Assembly (NCBI RefSeq): GCF_020382885.2
Contig: NC_058510.1
Location: forward strand, 7,684,862-7,748,861
Length of the DNA: 64,000 nucleotides
Reading direction: 5' to 3'
Source of the DNA: Scatophagus argus
Lineage: Eukaryota; Chordata; Actinopteri; Scatophagidae
The number at the start of each line of letters is the position of its first letter. Positions within the stretch are counted from its first letter, which is position 1. Shown in pieces: positions 33,656 to 49,835 of this stretch. Position numbers and translations under genes: made by a program. The notes below the pieces were generated by a model that had not been told where the DNA came from, did not search any database, and saw only the letters and a list, made by a program, of their open reading frames with translations.

Positions 33656-34082
33656 GTCTCAGGTAAGGAGAAGATTAATCATTTCCAGGAGGATTGTTGG
33701 GTTAACTATTGATAGTGATCGGACCGTTTACAGGTGCACACAATGACGTAATATCCTCAATCGTCGCTCAAAAGTTACATTGAATATATTTAATGGTCAT
33801 ATATAAGAAATTTATCCGCTTAAAACCCCAGTATACAAGATATTTGACTAGTTTTCCCAAAATCATCGAAAGGAATCTCCATTAATAATGCAGGAACGCT
33901 TTGAGGTATTTGTGCTCATTTTCCGTCCGGACATTGTTTACGGGAACACTCATCCAGACAGCTGATGTTAGTTGTGAAGACGTGTACTTTCTGCCCAGAT
34001 TTGGCCATCTAGAGAATTGATATTCGTTATTATTTTTAACATTACATTTCGCTCACATTGTTTAGCGGTATTTGCTTTCCTC
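33656..34082. promoter_or_regulatory. Shared head-to-head promoter region of acad11 and uba5
   Basis: The start codons of the two genes are 427 bases apart on opposite strands, so the promoters must overlap or abut. A CRE/ATF-like TGACGTAA is at 33744-33751, and no TATA box was seen. The bidirectional role is inferred from geometry; the same gene pair is head to head in human as I recall. Confidence 0.6.
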
Positions 34083-37215
<3,133 letters not shown>

Positions 37216-38835
37216 GCAGAAATCTGATGATGAAGCATATAAGCCTTTTCTCACGTCTATCCCATTGCTTTCTTAACATAACAAGCATTCTCATGAACTA
37301 ACTAATGTCAAAAAACAACTGTATCATAAAGTCTTATAACAGCTAAATAGGGGAAATGCATACAAAGTGCTGCTGATGGTATTTCATGCAACACACCAAA
37401 AATTCCAAAAGCAGTCCAATGTGTAACTTGCTGACATACCGGGGAGGTGTTTAGCACTTTGACTTGGTCCAGTCTCTAATGAAATGTGTATAAACCCAGA
37501 ATATCACTGTTAGCATGTTAAGATGCATTACAATGTGTATTTTCTATGGTTTCAGTTAGTGAATGAGTCTCTACCTTCTGCTGTATGTGCTCTGTCACTC
37601 ACCACATTTGATGAACAATTTAATTTGTCTCAATAAAGTATTTATTAGATGGAATACAATCTTTTCGATATACTGGATGTGAGTCTTGCTGTTGTCCTGT
37701 ACAGGTTTTACAGAGTATACATTTTACATGAATAGGTGAATATATAATAACACTTGCGATACCCTGTAGGTACTATATTTGGCAATGAAACAACAGGTTT
37801 TAGAGTCCCTTTTGGATTTGTGTGCATTCAGTCACGCAATAAATCATTACTTATTTGTACCTTATTCTGGACACCTGTGGTACTGTTACGGCTTGGCAAA
37901 TCTCTTAAAACCCTTTTGGAAAATGAATAAATAAACAGTAAGTTTTGCATAAATTCAACCGGACATTCAAACATGTTCTATGCCTATTTTAGACACTTAT
38001 CTTCGGTTCTACATTTCCTCTTTTTGGTTCACATACTTAATACTGATAGGTAAACATAAATGGTATCTTAATGGCATGTAAACATATCAATTTTCCACAC
38101 TGCATACATTTCACTTAAAAGACAGCAGTTCTCTGAAATCCTTCATCACAACATTAGGAATGTAGACATGGTGACAAATCTGTTTTGAGGCCTGAACAGT
38201 TATAGGGAGTGACAGCATGATTACACATTACACTGAGTTACAGACATGTCTGTTCATACTTCAGTCCATTAAAAAAAAGCTTGAGGCAGTTTTTTTTTTT
38301 ACTGCATTATTAGGACTATTCATTTGAAATTTGTAACCTGAATCCCTAATTCACCCAAAGGAAAGTGCATAGAGTAATATCTGCTGTATATTAGAACACA
38401 ATAAATGTTTCTGGTCATTAATCAGGTTTTATAGGTAAGGTTATACCAAACCCTCATGGCATTCTATTCCTATTTTGATGATGTATAACTTGAGGCATGT
38501 AAATAGGAATGAATTGTTTGAATCTGAATGAGCATAAATGTAAACCTGAGTTCCAGGACTGATTTAAAGGAAGTTCAGAGATCCTTAGACACAAGAGTAT
38601 GTTAGAAATATTAATAAATACTTTTGGTAAACACACTGGTTTCACAGACTAATATGGCAGATTTTGGAATCATACTGGCAGGTACAGTCTATTTGACCAA
38701 AACTTTAAATGTCTGACAACAGACACAGTGTGATGATCAGAATGGTTCTCTATTTGATTAAACCCTGTGGTCTGATGATTTTAAAGCTGTCAAAACAGCT
38801 TTTATTGGGCTGTGGCACTAAAAAGCTGAACACAG
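37216..38835. other. Tail-to-tail gap between uba5 and nphp3
   Basis: It holds the uba5 3' UTR with AATAAA at 37632-37637. On the other strand an AATAAA (TTTATT at 38801-38806) sits 30 bases past the nphp3 stop, which would give a very short 3' UTR; a more distal site is also possible. No gene seen. Confidence 0.6.
37632..37637 (+). other. Candidate poly(A) signal of uba5
   Basis: AATAAA followed by a T-rich stretch, about 420 bases past the uba5 stop codon. Confidence 0.5.
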
Positions 38836-41800
38836 TCACCTCAGGGCATGTGGGAAAGGACCAGGTCCCCTCAGACTGAATGTGTCCCCGCTGGAGGAGT
38901 GGCGGGACGGGGCGTTCCCAAACACCAACGATGGCTCCGCCTCCTTTATCTCCATCGCACGTTTGTAAAGCTCCGCTGCCTTCTCGAAGTCACCCTCTTC
39001 ATAACTATTTACAAATGGAATAAAAGCAGAAAACGAAGAAGAGAAGAAAAAAATTGTGATACATAACATTTATGAACTTTCTGATTAGTCGAATTTAACT
39101 GCAGCTCCTGTACCTTAGCACAGCCAGATTTTTTAGGGTCTCTCCAACTCGTGGGTGTGAGCGCCCCAGACTATCCTCATACACTTTCAGTGCTCGCTCA
39201 TAAAGCGGCAAGGCGTCGCTGTGCTTCTTCTGCCAAAGACAAAGTTCACCATCAGCTTTGCTCTACACAACCTAAAATATAGTTGCACATGCTCATGCTA
39301 GTCGTTAAAATAAAAACAAATATGTAAGAACATTTCTAAAGAAATATCCAAGTTGGGCACGTGTGATACAGACTGAATGAAGCTTAATAAACATTCTCAC
39401 TACTTGGCAGTAGATTACAGCCAGATTGACCAGCGCTGTGGCCACACTGGGATGTTTGGGCCCGAAACTTTTCTCCCTGATTTCCAGAGACAGCTCATAC
39501 AGTGGCAGGGCTTTTTCCAGCTTTCCCTGTACAAGAAACAAACTGTCAGCCAATTAAAAATCTCGAATTAGTCGTTCAACTGAGAGAATATTAAAGTGTC
39601 AACAGGTAGATGTGTCTCACTCTGCGTTTATAGAGCATGGCCAGATGTTTGAGTGTGTATGCCAGCGAGGGGTGATCCGGGGACAAGGCCTTCTTACGGA
39701 TGTCCAATGCCTTCTCATACATATCTTCAGCTGTCTCATACTCCCTTCTCTCTGTATGAAGTGCAGCCAGGTTGTTCAGAGACTGAGCGCAGTCTGGGTG
39801 ATCAGGGCCGAGGACACGCTGACGCATCTCCAGAGAGCGGGTCAGGAACACTTTGGCAGCACTTGTGAGGACAAAGAGGGGAACTTAAGATATGTTGGTG
39901 GACATACAAATGAAAACCTTACCAACAATCAGGTAAAAGGCGCAATTTGAGGTGGACTGGAATTATGCAACTAAAGTCCATTACGCCTATGTGCATGCCA
40001 GCTTACTCCAGGTTGTTTTGGAGGTAGTAGAGGACACCCAGTTCATTGAGTGTCTTGGCACAGTCTGCAGAGTCTTTTCCCAGGGTCAGCTCTTCCAGCT
40101 GCAGGGCTCTGCGCCTCAACAAAGTGAAGCCGTACTGATGAGATCAGACACAAAGACGTAAACAACATGTCTGATTAAGTGAGGATGACTAAGCATGTGG
40201 GTATCTGCGAAACATGCTTACCATATGACCTTTCTGGCGAGCAGTCTTCTGGCGGATCTTAACCGACATCTTCCTGAGTTTCTCTGCTTGTTCATATCTG
40301 ATTGTAAAAATGCCAGTTGTAAGCTATTATAAGTGTATTTTAAATAAAATGCATTGACTGTTTGTTTTGGTGATTCATCAACAAGTGAGATGGCTCTTTG
40401 CAAACACATTGCTTGGCAGGAACAACCAATAAACTATCTCAGGTGCAACAACAACAATTATAAATAACATCATGCATACCAACACCAAAAGAGAACCATT
40501 TACTTGTTTTGTTTCTGATAGAGCATGGCAAGCGACTCCAGCTCCCGTGCCACGCTGGCATGCTCAGCTCCGTAGGCGTTCTCACTTATCTCCAGTGCCT
40601 GCTTGTACAGCTGCTCCGCGTTACCATACTTCTTCCACTGAACGTAAACCCCAGCCAGTTGGTGCAGGGATCGAGCTACACTGGGATGGTCCGGGTCCAA
40701 AGCTGTCTCCCTAATCTCAAGGGATCTTTGTAAAGGGGCTACAGCCTAGACAGACAAAATCACTTGCAATTCTCAAAATGCACACTCTCCTAGCAGAACA
40801 TAAGGTGTATAGAAAAACACTGATTTTGGCTATGCAAACAAATGAAACAAGGAAACTATCACACAAGGTGAAGTAAAACAGTGTGTGATGAATATAATGT
40901 TCTTATTTCAAGGCTAAAACACAAAAGTTTTACAGCCATGGATAGTACCTGACTAGGGAGGCCCAAGTCTTTAAGGAAACGTCCCAGTGTCTCATAGAGG
41001 TTTGCCAGCTTGGTCATGCTGTCTTCACTCTCACAGCTCTTCTCATAGTGTTTCAAGGAGTCAAAGTACTCAGTGGCCATTGAGCTTTTGTCTTTGCCCA
41101 CATACTGCCAATAGGCTAGCAGCTCAGAGAAATGACCCCTTGAAAAAAAAGAAAACACCTGCATGAATACACCTGCATGACTATACCTAAGTAAATGTGG
41201 CAGGCTTTGTAATATCAGCTTGTGTGCATGCTTGTTTTGTACCTCTTGTATAGGTTTTGGGAGACAAACAAGTTCAGGAGGCTAAGTTGTAATTTAGTCC
41301 TATCCTCCTGCTGCTGGAGCAGCCAAGGCAGCTCATCTGCGACACGCCAAGTCACCCGGTCCTGGCTACACACACGCACACACAATGACATGAGTTGTAC
41401 CAATAGAGGGCTCTGAGTTGTGTTTTATGAGGAGATGATAACCACCTGAGCTGCTGACTGAAGTAATGGATGAGTTTCTCTCTGTAAGTAGCAGAGCTGC
41501 TTCCTCCACCCAGGAACTCTAACCTCACAGCTTCCCAAGCCTGAAAGGCAAACACATGTACAGACAAAAACTTCAAAACTGTATGTTCGTAAAATGTCTG
41601 TCCCATAATTTTTAAGCCTTTTTGTTTGGACTTTGTTCTGTACAATATTCTATTAGCCAAAGCCTGATTACCTGCAGGTGTTTAAACCTGATGAGCCCAC
41701 AGCGGAGGGTTACAACGCAGAGTCTGTTCAGACGGTGAAGCAGAGAGGAAAGAACAGGCAACTCCACATCTGGAAACAGGTCTAGTACCTCTGATTCACT

Positions 41801-44800
41801 CACTCCGTTATGGCTGGCACATACAAGGCACAGTACCTGAAGAGAAACAAATACAATGTGATATTGTGCAATCACAAAAACACAACATGATCAAAAAAAG
41901 TAGATTTGTAGGACACATTTTCCATTCAAACCAATAATGTTGACCAAACTCTGTGTTTAAGTGGAGTCAAATTATTGTTTGGTCTAGACATAAGTCACCT
42001 CTCTCATAATGTGTCGCTCTTTGTCTGTGTTGAGGGAGTTCAGTGTCATCTTGAGTGCCTGGCGGTACAGTGACATGGTGTCCTGACACTGCAGGCACTG
42101 CTCCAGGCTCTTATCCAGTGAGGAACATGGTATACTGCTGGGCAGTGACAGAACATGGCAAGACCAACAAAAATGGTAACATGAGTAGACACATTTTTAG
42201 GGATGTCAAACTCAACCACAAGTCATTTAAACCTAGATAATTCAGGTTTAAAACCCTTTACTGATTGAATTCACTCTGGACCAAGTTACAGATAGCATTT
42301 ACAATATATAAATTTCATTTAAGTGTCCTGGTCTTTTCCTTAAAAAGCGATGAAAGAAAAAATGTTCAGGTGTTTAAGCACTGCTGTTGCTTTCATAAGA
42401 AAATAAAAAGGCTTTTAACTCTGTATTTGAGCCTGGGACCTGATCATGCTGGATGGGAAGACAACTTCTCAATAAATTTACAGTTCTGAAACCAGAGGTG
42501 GCTGACCTGATGATCATCCTTGCCAGTAGTGTAATGTACAATGCATTGCAGGTGGATGCAGAGCGACAATGTCTTTCCAGCTTCTTCTCCTGGAACAAAC
42601 ATACAACATTCTCATATTTACTAACGGTTTCAAACATCTTTCCACACTTTCAAATCTCTTCAGAATTTTTCCAAAAGGTGGACTCGTGGAATGACAACTG
42701 ACCTGGTCCTTGGTAAATTTGAGATCCATGCTCTGGAACTCTGCATTAACAACACTCTTGACCTCTCTGGGACTAAGGGGGTCTAAGTGGAGTGTGGGCC
42801 ACAACCTAAACCGACACAGTCTCTGAATTACAAATGGAAATACCACTGGAGCATATTTAGAAATAGATACTACTGACAAGTAATAATCAATGGAATTTTC
42901 AACCAATACAACCCATAAACAGCAAATTTCCATAGATATCTAGAATTCAAGCAGTGTGTCTCACCTCCAAGCTTGAGGACATGTCTCTACATTAACAGAC
43001 ACCACCACTCTGACGTTAACAGGGAGAGGATCAATCAGCCACTTCATGTGTCGTTCCGCTTGCTAAAAAAAAGAAGAAAGTGTTGAGTTAGAAGAATGAT
43101 TCTGGAAAAATAGAGAAAACTATAGAGCAGAGAGAATTATTCTGAAAGCAAAACATTTATAGTATAGGTCTAATTGTGACAGAGACAAAGTGTACCTGTA
43201 TTTGGTCAATGGAGTCAATGATGATGATGATGTTTCCTTGATGACGTGCTGATAGCCTTTCAAGCCAGCGTGGAAACTCCTCCAAGATTTTACTGGGCTC
43301 CATGGACAAGCCAGAAATGGACCAAAAATGCTGCAGCAGCTGCATGACAACAGACAGGATAACACATTCCCTCAATAAGACTAAGAGTGTCTAAACTGAG
43401 AGGAAGCCACTGAGCAAGACCCACTTACTTTGACTGTGAAACGTTTGATAATAAGAACTGGTTCCGAGCTGGTTGAAAGTGGACGACCAACAAAATGATA
43501 AAGGAACAAAGTGTTGGGGGACTGCTTCTGCTGCTGCTCGATCCTGAAGGGGATTAAACACCAATTAGCAAAGTAGACAAAACCTTCCATAATGTCCTGT
43601 TCCATGATGATAAATCACACATTTCAAAAGGACTGGCACCTACACTTGACTGTGACTGACAGCAAAATAGAAAATGAACAACATATTTATTCCAGACAGA
43701 GAGACGCTGTAACATAAACAAGATGTTGAATTGTCCTTCTGCTCTTTTGTAATAGAGCAACTAGTTTGAGCAAAGACAAGTGAAACAATGATCAAAGCAG
43801 TTAAAATTGTGTTACTAAATTATTAGAGCTACTCGACATCCTTGAAAAGCATACAAAATGCACTTAATCAGTTCTCACCATTTGGAGAGCAAGAGAGACT
43901 TCCCTGAGCCTGGACCACCAGAAACCAGCAGAGGAGGGGTGGGAGGGGGAGCAGCTATCATGTCATTCAGACGATCTATATACTGAGGAGGACATCACAT
44001 GCAACACGGACTTGGAAAGATTAAAGAACAAATTATCACAGCTGAAGACATGATTAAGAAAGATAAAATGAAGAAAAGATTTGCATTACCTTCTGAAAGC
44101 CTAACTGGGAGGTGGTGCTGTTACAGGCCTGCTGGTAGGACTCCATTTGTTCCTGCTCATCGTGTAGGTCCCACAGCACATCTCCTGAGTCTTCCTCACG
44201 TCCCTCCTCTATCCCAGAGTCCTTAGAGTCAATGTCTGCTCCTTCAAGGCCCAGCAGCTCCTACATGGTGAGGGTAAAAGGGGAAATCGTCAGGACCAAG
44301 AAGGGGTATGAACATGCATCACTGTGCACACAACACTTGAGGCTCTTAAAAGATGCTGCTGAGGTGCAATCCGTACCTGTTTGATCACTTTCTCTAGTTG
44401 GGCATAAATTAGGTCAGCCCCCTCCTCTGCAGAACCACTATGATCCACCACCTGGGTTAATGTTCACAACACAGCAGCACAAACAATGTGTGGCTTATGG
44501 CAACCAGGAAAATACAGAAAGTCAATAAACACACAACTTCTGCTTTTACCTTCCAAGTAATAGTGTGGTTATACTGTGCAGGTACTACTTGTACCTATAC
44601 ACACAGTACCTGCACACATTCTCTCACAATTCAATCCTTGATCTTTCTGAAATATCTTGTTCTCCCATGTGTCCTGCTTTTTCCATTTTCATTTGAGATA
44701 CACGCACAAACCTTGACTTTAGCAGCCTTGTCTGCAGCATTGACCTTCTCTAGCAGTTGCCTGGTGGGTTCAGTCAGATTGTGATCTTCTTCAGTCCTGA

Positions 44801-46994
44801 GGTAGAGCACTAGTGGATGGCCATCTGGATTCTTCACAAAAGCCTCCTCACAATCCTCCACCACAGAGCTACATGCATGCAAGAACACCAGAAGATAATG
44901 TTTCATTAGTTTATAAATGAACTATATAATTCATGTACAATCTTAACTGCACTGGAGTATCCTTGTGATGATAGGTATAAGACTTACTGTACCTAGTGAC
45001 AGTAGATTTGAGAAGAAGCACACACACAGAACTCCTTTCAATCTCCTGTCTGCGCTCCACAATGTATGAGGCAGCATTTTCTTCCGGGAAGGAGACATTC
45101 AGGTAGAAATGGCCAAGACCTTCACACATTCTCCGTAGCACAGGAGAGTGTTTCTGTAATGAAAACAAGGAGCAGAGATTTCCCAGACCGCGATGACAGT
45201 TCTCTACAAAAGTGGCATTTTAAACCAGGTTAAGGTCACATTCACACAGAATCAGGCAATGCAGCGATTAGCACAGGGATGTTCAGGCATGCGTGAGGAC
45301 ACAACTGGGAGAACATCATTGTTTGATTCATGAACTCTATCTGGATAACACTTGGTGGCTGGTTCCCAGTTTTGGTGTTTTGGAATCCCCTGCAGCCTGC
45401 AACAATCAGAATGAATGGGAAAACCAAAATGAATGGGAAGACTGGTTTGATCTGAATGAGGCCTTACTCACAATTTTTAGTTTTCTCAGAGTCTGAAATT
45501 CATACTCGATTTGAATGGACCAAAACAGTTTTCTGAGTTTATGAGTCCCTTATTAACATAAGTTTAACTAGCATAAAAGCATAAAAATGATAAACATACT
45601 ATTGCACCAAAAAACCTAAAATATTTACTGTTTGTTGGCTTACAGTGGCCATGCAACCAACCTTAACAAAGATGTCAAGCTCGGCTTTGGTCTCCTGGGT
45701 AAAGATTAGATAGCAGCGCACCGTGTTACTCCATAAGGCCTGGGGCACATGTGGGGAGACCTGAAGCAGACTGGCCACAGCAGCATCCCAGTCGTCTGAC
45801 ACAAACACACACATATAATTAAAGTTATAATAAGCAGGCAATGTAGCTAGAGGTCAATTTCTATTCTAAAACATCTTTGGCTATGACTGTCCTGCCTTCA
45901 ACACATGCCTCCCTTCTTTCTACTGCTTTACTGAAGTTTACTTACCTCTGCTCACATTCGCAAAGGGTCCCTCCACATCTATCAGACTGTGTGCAAACTC
46001 AGGCCCCCGGAAGGTCTGTTGAAGCTGCATCATGCTACCCATAGAGGGCTCACTTCCCAGCACACCACCAGACCAGTACTCACACTGTGTCCCTGCAGCT
46101 GAAGACAATCAGTGAATAATACACAAGTAACACAACCGGACTGAGAAAGAAAATATCTAACATTGTGGATTTCTGTGTATTACCAGTCACAGTGGTTTGG
46201 TTGTCATCTGAGTCAGAATCATTTGGGTCATAGACTTGGATGCCCTGTGCCTGCAACTGTTGCAGTTTGGCCTCCAAGTCCCTCTTGGCTCGCAGGAGAT
46301 CCTGAATCTCCTTTTCTTTTGTCTCCCGGAAAATCTGGCAGTCGTTTAGAAAAATAGTTAGGGCTGCAAGCACGATTAGAGAGAATTCTACACAGTAACA
46401 TGTTAACATATGTGGTGTGACTTACCTTAAACTGTCGTTTTACTTTGTCCCTGTCATGTTCAAAGGTGGCAGCCCTCTCCATAGCCTGATACTTTGCCTC
46501 AAGAGCACTCTCTTTTTCTCTTAGGATCTTCTGGTAAGTCTTCTGCAGAGCCTGAGCCAGAGAATGATGAACACCATCATAACAATTGTTAAGACACCAT
46601 CAAACCTTCCATGGTGAAGCTTGTAATATGCCAGCTGTCTCTGAATTTTAATACCATGTGAATTCATTACCTGTAGCTCAGCTCTCAGCCTCTTGTTCTC
46701 CTCGTCCAGCTTGGCCTCCTTCTTTTGCATAGATGAGATCTCGTTATTCTTGCTGACACGGAAGATTTCATACTCTTTTCGGAGTCTTTCATACTCGGCA
46801 GCATACTCTAGATCCACAGAGCCTGTGGATTTGAAACTGGCCCCAATCACCCGAGGTCCTCTGCGAAAGGAACTGCGCAGGAGTCGGGCTTTGGGTTTAA
46901 CCTCCACTGGGATCTCACAGGCTTCCCCACCTTCACCTCCATATCCATCCTCAATAACCTCCCCTGGGCTGACCAGAGAGGATGCGGTACCCAT
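38836..46994 (-). CDS. nphp3: Nephrocystin-3, 1300 aa, 27 coding exons
   Basis: Ciliary inversin-compartment protein; human loss causes nephronophthisis. Exons on the - strand: 46671-46994, 46426-46551, 46184-46334, 45946-46098, 45662-45795, 44993-45153, 44712-44868, 44377-44451, 44090-44260, 43879-43982, 43429-43543, 43196-43339, 42965-43062, 42703-42805, 42507-42589, 41999-42134, 41672-41836, 41446-41540, 41243-41365, 40949-41138, 40504-40745, 40222-40297, 40007-40134, 39621-39861, 39404-39526, 39114-39229, 38836-39004. The N-terminus [10 protein letters not shown] has Gly2 for N-myristoylation. A coiled coil follows at about 70-200. The NTPase domain has Walker A GGPGSGKS (506-513) and [10 protein letters not shown] (about 594-603). 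TPR repeats fill about 890-1270 ([45 protein letters not shown]). The start has a strong GCCACCATGG context. Confidence 0.96.
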
Positions 46995-47600
46995 GGTGGC
47001 AGCTTAAGCTGAAAAAAACTCATCCGAACTCAGCCTTTTCGGATGTCCATAACTGCTCCTGAATGATGACAGACAGGGTAGGGATGCATAGCGGTAACTG
47101 CTGGAAAGTTCTGATCCACCTAACGTGAGGCTTTTAAAGATGATTGTGAGTGGCATTTTGGTTTCTTTGTGCTGTATCACAAACGCAAAACAGCTAGTCA
47201 AAATGCCACAAAGCTAACTTGCTTTCTATAAAAGCAATAGCTCTTACAACTGTTATTTTCAGAGGAGCTGACCCAGCCGCAAAAAGGTGACTGCTAGCAG
47301 TAAAGCTAACAGATTGGCAGCAGCTAGCTGATTATTCCTTTCTGGCCAATAAAGGTTAAGACAGTTGTACTTGAATAGCTAACGTAACATTACAGAAATA
47401 GCAATTCTCGCAGCGTTATTTACTCGTATATACAGACGGCACACGTCACATTAACTTCCACACATTTTTGTTTTGACAGATTGTTGACTATAATACAGAG
47501 TTTTGATTAAGAATGAAGCTAGGTTAGGCTAAACAAACACTTACGGTCCGCTCCCTTCACAGCTTCTTCGTGGCTGCCTTGGTAACAAGGCGATAATACG
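46995..47600 (-). other. nphp3 spliced 5' UTR and promoter region
   Basis: On the - strand an acceptor (TTTTTTTCAG, ending 47009) precedes 14 untranslated bases and the start codon. A matching donor (GACC|GTAAG) at 47545/47544 would end a non-coding first exon starting near 47600. Both sites are visible; their pairing is inferred. Confidence 0.5.
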
Positions 47601-48161
47601 GGTGCCCGCACCAGCCAAACTGAGTAAAAGTCAATTTTTCTTCAAAGTACGGCGAGTGCAGAAAGCCATAAAGCAGCTTTATGGGCTTTGACAACTCTCA
47701 GATATTATGCTGTAATTATTGATTCAACCTCATCTATTATTACTGACTAAGCTTATGAGTCATAGACTTTATTTTTAAATGAATAATATTTAATAAAATC
47801 AATCCTCTCATCTAATATTTTTCTGAATATGAAAAGTTCTTCAGAATTGTGAACGAGGCCTGTAGGATCATATTGCAGGTACTGACAGTGAATTTCCCTG
47901 CCAAACTATTTTCAAAATCTGAAATTATACACATTGTGTTTTGTATGACTTGTTGACAAGATGAAGTGATTAAGAGGTGATAGAGGGTTTTAATTCCTTT
48001 GAAAGTTTAGTGACAGTGGAGAGAAAATAATCACTAGTCACATGTCTGTCAAGCAACGTTTGAACAAGAGCAAGTTTGTGTTTTTTGCCCCTTTGACCCA
48101 ATTAATTACATAAAGGACAATTTGTTAAAAAAAAAACAAAAAACAAAAGAAAACGTATTGT
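47601..48161. other. Gap between nphp3 5' end and gpr17 stop
   Basis: AT-rich. TTTATT at 47768-47773 reads AATAAA on the - strand and could end a roughly 390-base gpr17 3' UTR. No gene seen. Confidence 0.5.
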
Positions 48162-49082
48162 CTAGGTTGTTATTTCTTGATCGTTTTTACCTAACAGCTT
48201 AAGCAAGTTACTCCTGTATGCATGGCTCAGAAAGAAATACATAACAGGATCCAGTGCACCACTAAAACAGGTCATTGCAGATGTGATCCGATTGGCTCTT
48301 CCCAGTAACTCACGGCTTGCTGCAGTCACATGGCCTTGACTGTAGCTTTGGATGTAGATTACCCTGCTCACATGATAAGGCACAAATGCAAACAGGAAGT
48401 TCATCACAATGAGTATGATCATTTTGATCGCTTTTTCTTTCACTGGGCGCTGCTTGATTGTCCTCAGTTTCAATAAAATCAATATGTAAGAAACAACTAT
48501 GGTGGTGAGGGGAATAATAAATGCCACGACAGTGGAAACCAAAGCTGTGGATGATGTCTTTTCCAAGTACAGCTTGTAGCAGATGCCAGTGGAGTTGATG
48601 GTTGCATTCTTTTTGGAGATAAGCAGAGGGCTCATCGACAAAATAACTGTCACCCAAAGTATGGCGACAGCTACCTTTGCATACACAGCCTTCCTTATTG
48701 ACTGTGATTTTAGAGGTAGAACCACAGCAAAAAATCTGTCCAAGCTGATAAAACTCATTAAATATAGGCTGCAGTACATGTTCAGGTAAAACAGGAATCC
48801 TGCCAGTTGACAAGCTACGACTCCAAAATACCAATAGCTGTCAGAGAGGTGGTAAACTATACGCATGGGTAAAATGAGAATGTAGGAGATGTCTGCTACA
48901 GACAAGTGCATCAGAAACACCCTGGATGGAGATGTGCAGTCCTGGTGAGAGAAGGACCAGAGTGCCAGGGCATTCCCCGGCACGGCGATGATGAAAATCA
49001 AGATGTAAAATGTAGAAAAGATCATGTTCTCTTGGTGGGATTCACGGCCATAGAAGCTGTGTTCTTCTTCAGAGATGTTCAT
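48162..49082 (-). CDS. gpr17: GPR17-like uracil nucleotide/cysteinyl leukotriene receptor, 306 aa
   Basis: Class A receptor of the purinergic/CysLT cluster; mammalian GPR17 marks and restrains differentiating oligodendrocyte precursors. The start MNISEEEHS is followed by the family phrase ENMIFSTFYIL. TM1 has VPGNALALWSF, TM2 RVFLMHLSVADISYILILPMR, TM3 FLFYLNMYCSLYLMSFISLDRF (DRF, not DRY, as in mammalian GPR17), TM6 FAFVPYHVSRVIY and TM7 ANRITSAMTCFSGALDPVMYFF. An upstream in-frame ATG at 49172 adds 30 hydrophobic residues. I prefer 49082 because a splice acceptor (GCTGCACCAG, ending 49105) lies 22 bases before it, so the upstream stretch is probably intron. The closest alternatives are other P2RY-cluster receptors, but the TM3 and TM7 phrases favour GPR17. 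Confidence 0.82.
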   Translation of the reverse strand: MNISEEEHSFYGRESHQENMIFSTFYILIFIIAVPGNALALWSFSHQDCTSPSRVFLMHLSVADISYILILPMRIVYHLSDSYWYFGVVACQLAGFLFYLNMYCSLYLMSFISLDRFFAVVLPLKSQSIRKAVYAKVAVAILWVTVILSMSPLLISKKNATINSTGICYKLYLEKTSSTALVSTVVAFIIPLTTIVVSYILILLKLRTIKQRPVKEKAIKMIILIVMNFLFAFVPYHVSRVIYIQSYSQGHVTAASRELLGRANRITSAMTCFSGALDPVMYFFLSHAYRSNLLKLLGKNDQEITT

Positions 49083-49795
49083 TGTTGTCGTGGAGAGGAT
49101 CGGCCTGGTGCAGCACAGACACAAATAACCTGTTATGATGATAGTTATAGCCCAGAAGTAGCCTAACATCAAATTATGTTTGAGTGATTCACTAAGTCAG
49201 ATGTTGTTATATCATAACAAAACTAGCAATGGAAAATGTGAGAGTGTGACAGGAAGATCATTTGATGTGAGCAACTGATCAACCCGGATGCAACATCATG
49301 TGTCACTGAAGTTAATGAGAAAAAGGAACTGTCCTGGCAAGGTGCCAGTCCAACAAGACGCCTTTAATCAGCTAACACCAGAAAAGAAGCTAGAATTAAG
49401 CTACTTTCAGGATATAAAAAAAATAAATGTTTATCAGATCCCCCCAACGCCACCACCCAGATTTCATAAATAAAACAGAAGGTGATAATTTGCCAGTCCT
49501 TTGTGACATATGCTAAAAAAACACCTGTTCGGAATATTCCAGAGGTAAACACGGTCATAGTGTCATGACTGGAAATGAAAAGAGCATCTCAGGCATTCAC
49601 AAGCAAGGATGGAGCAAGGTTCATAATTTTGTGAAACACATGAATATAAAGAATATTACAATTAAATGGGCTCAGTAACCATTTGTTTCCTGTTTGCGGA
49701 TGATTGTGTTCTGTTTTTTTCTTTACACATTTCACACATCACCCAACTTTGGAATGGGTTGCAAATTGCATTCAGTATGTAAACAACGTAACTAG

Positions 49796-49835
49796 ATAGA
49801 TAGATACTTAATTCATCCCCAAGGAAAATTCACAA
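49796..49835. repeat. TAGA run with interspersed repeat tail
   Basis: TAGATAGATAGATACTTAAT is followed by CATCCCCAAGGAAAATTCAC. This resembles the 3' end of a common teleost interspersed repeat and the copy near 12950. The family was not assigned. Confidence 0.5.

Noticed and set aside
48310..48834. 174-codon open frame on the - strand inside gpr17
   Set aside because: Alternative frame of the receptor; His/Cys-rich nonsense composition without membrane segments.
49083..49172. N-terminal 30-residue extension of gpr17
   Set aside because: The segment lies upstream of a splice acceptor at 49105 and is unlike the family N-terminus, so it is probably intron.
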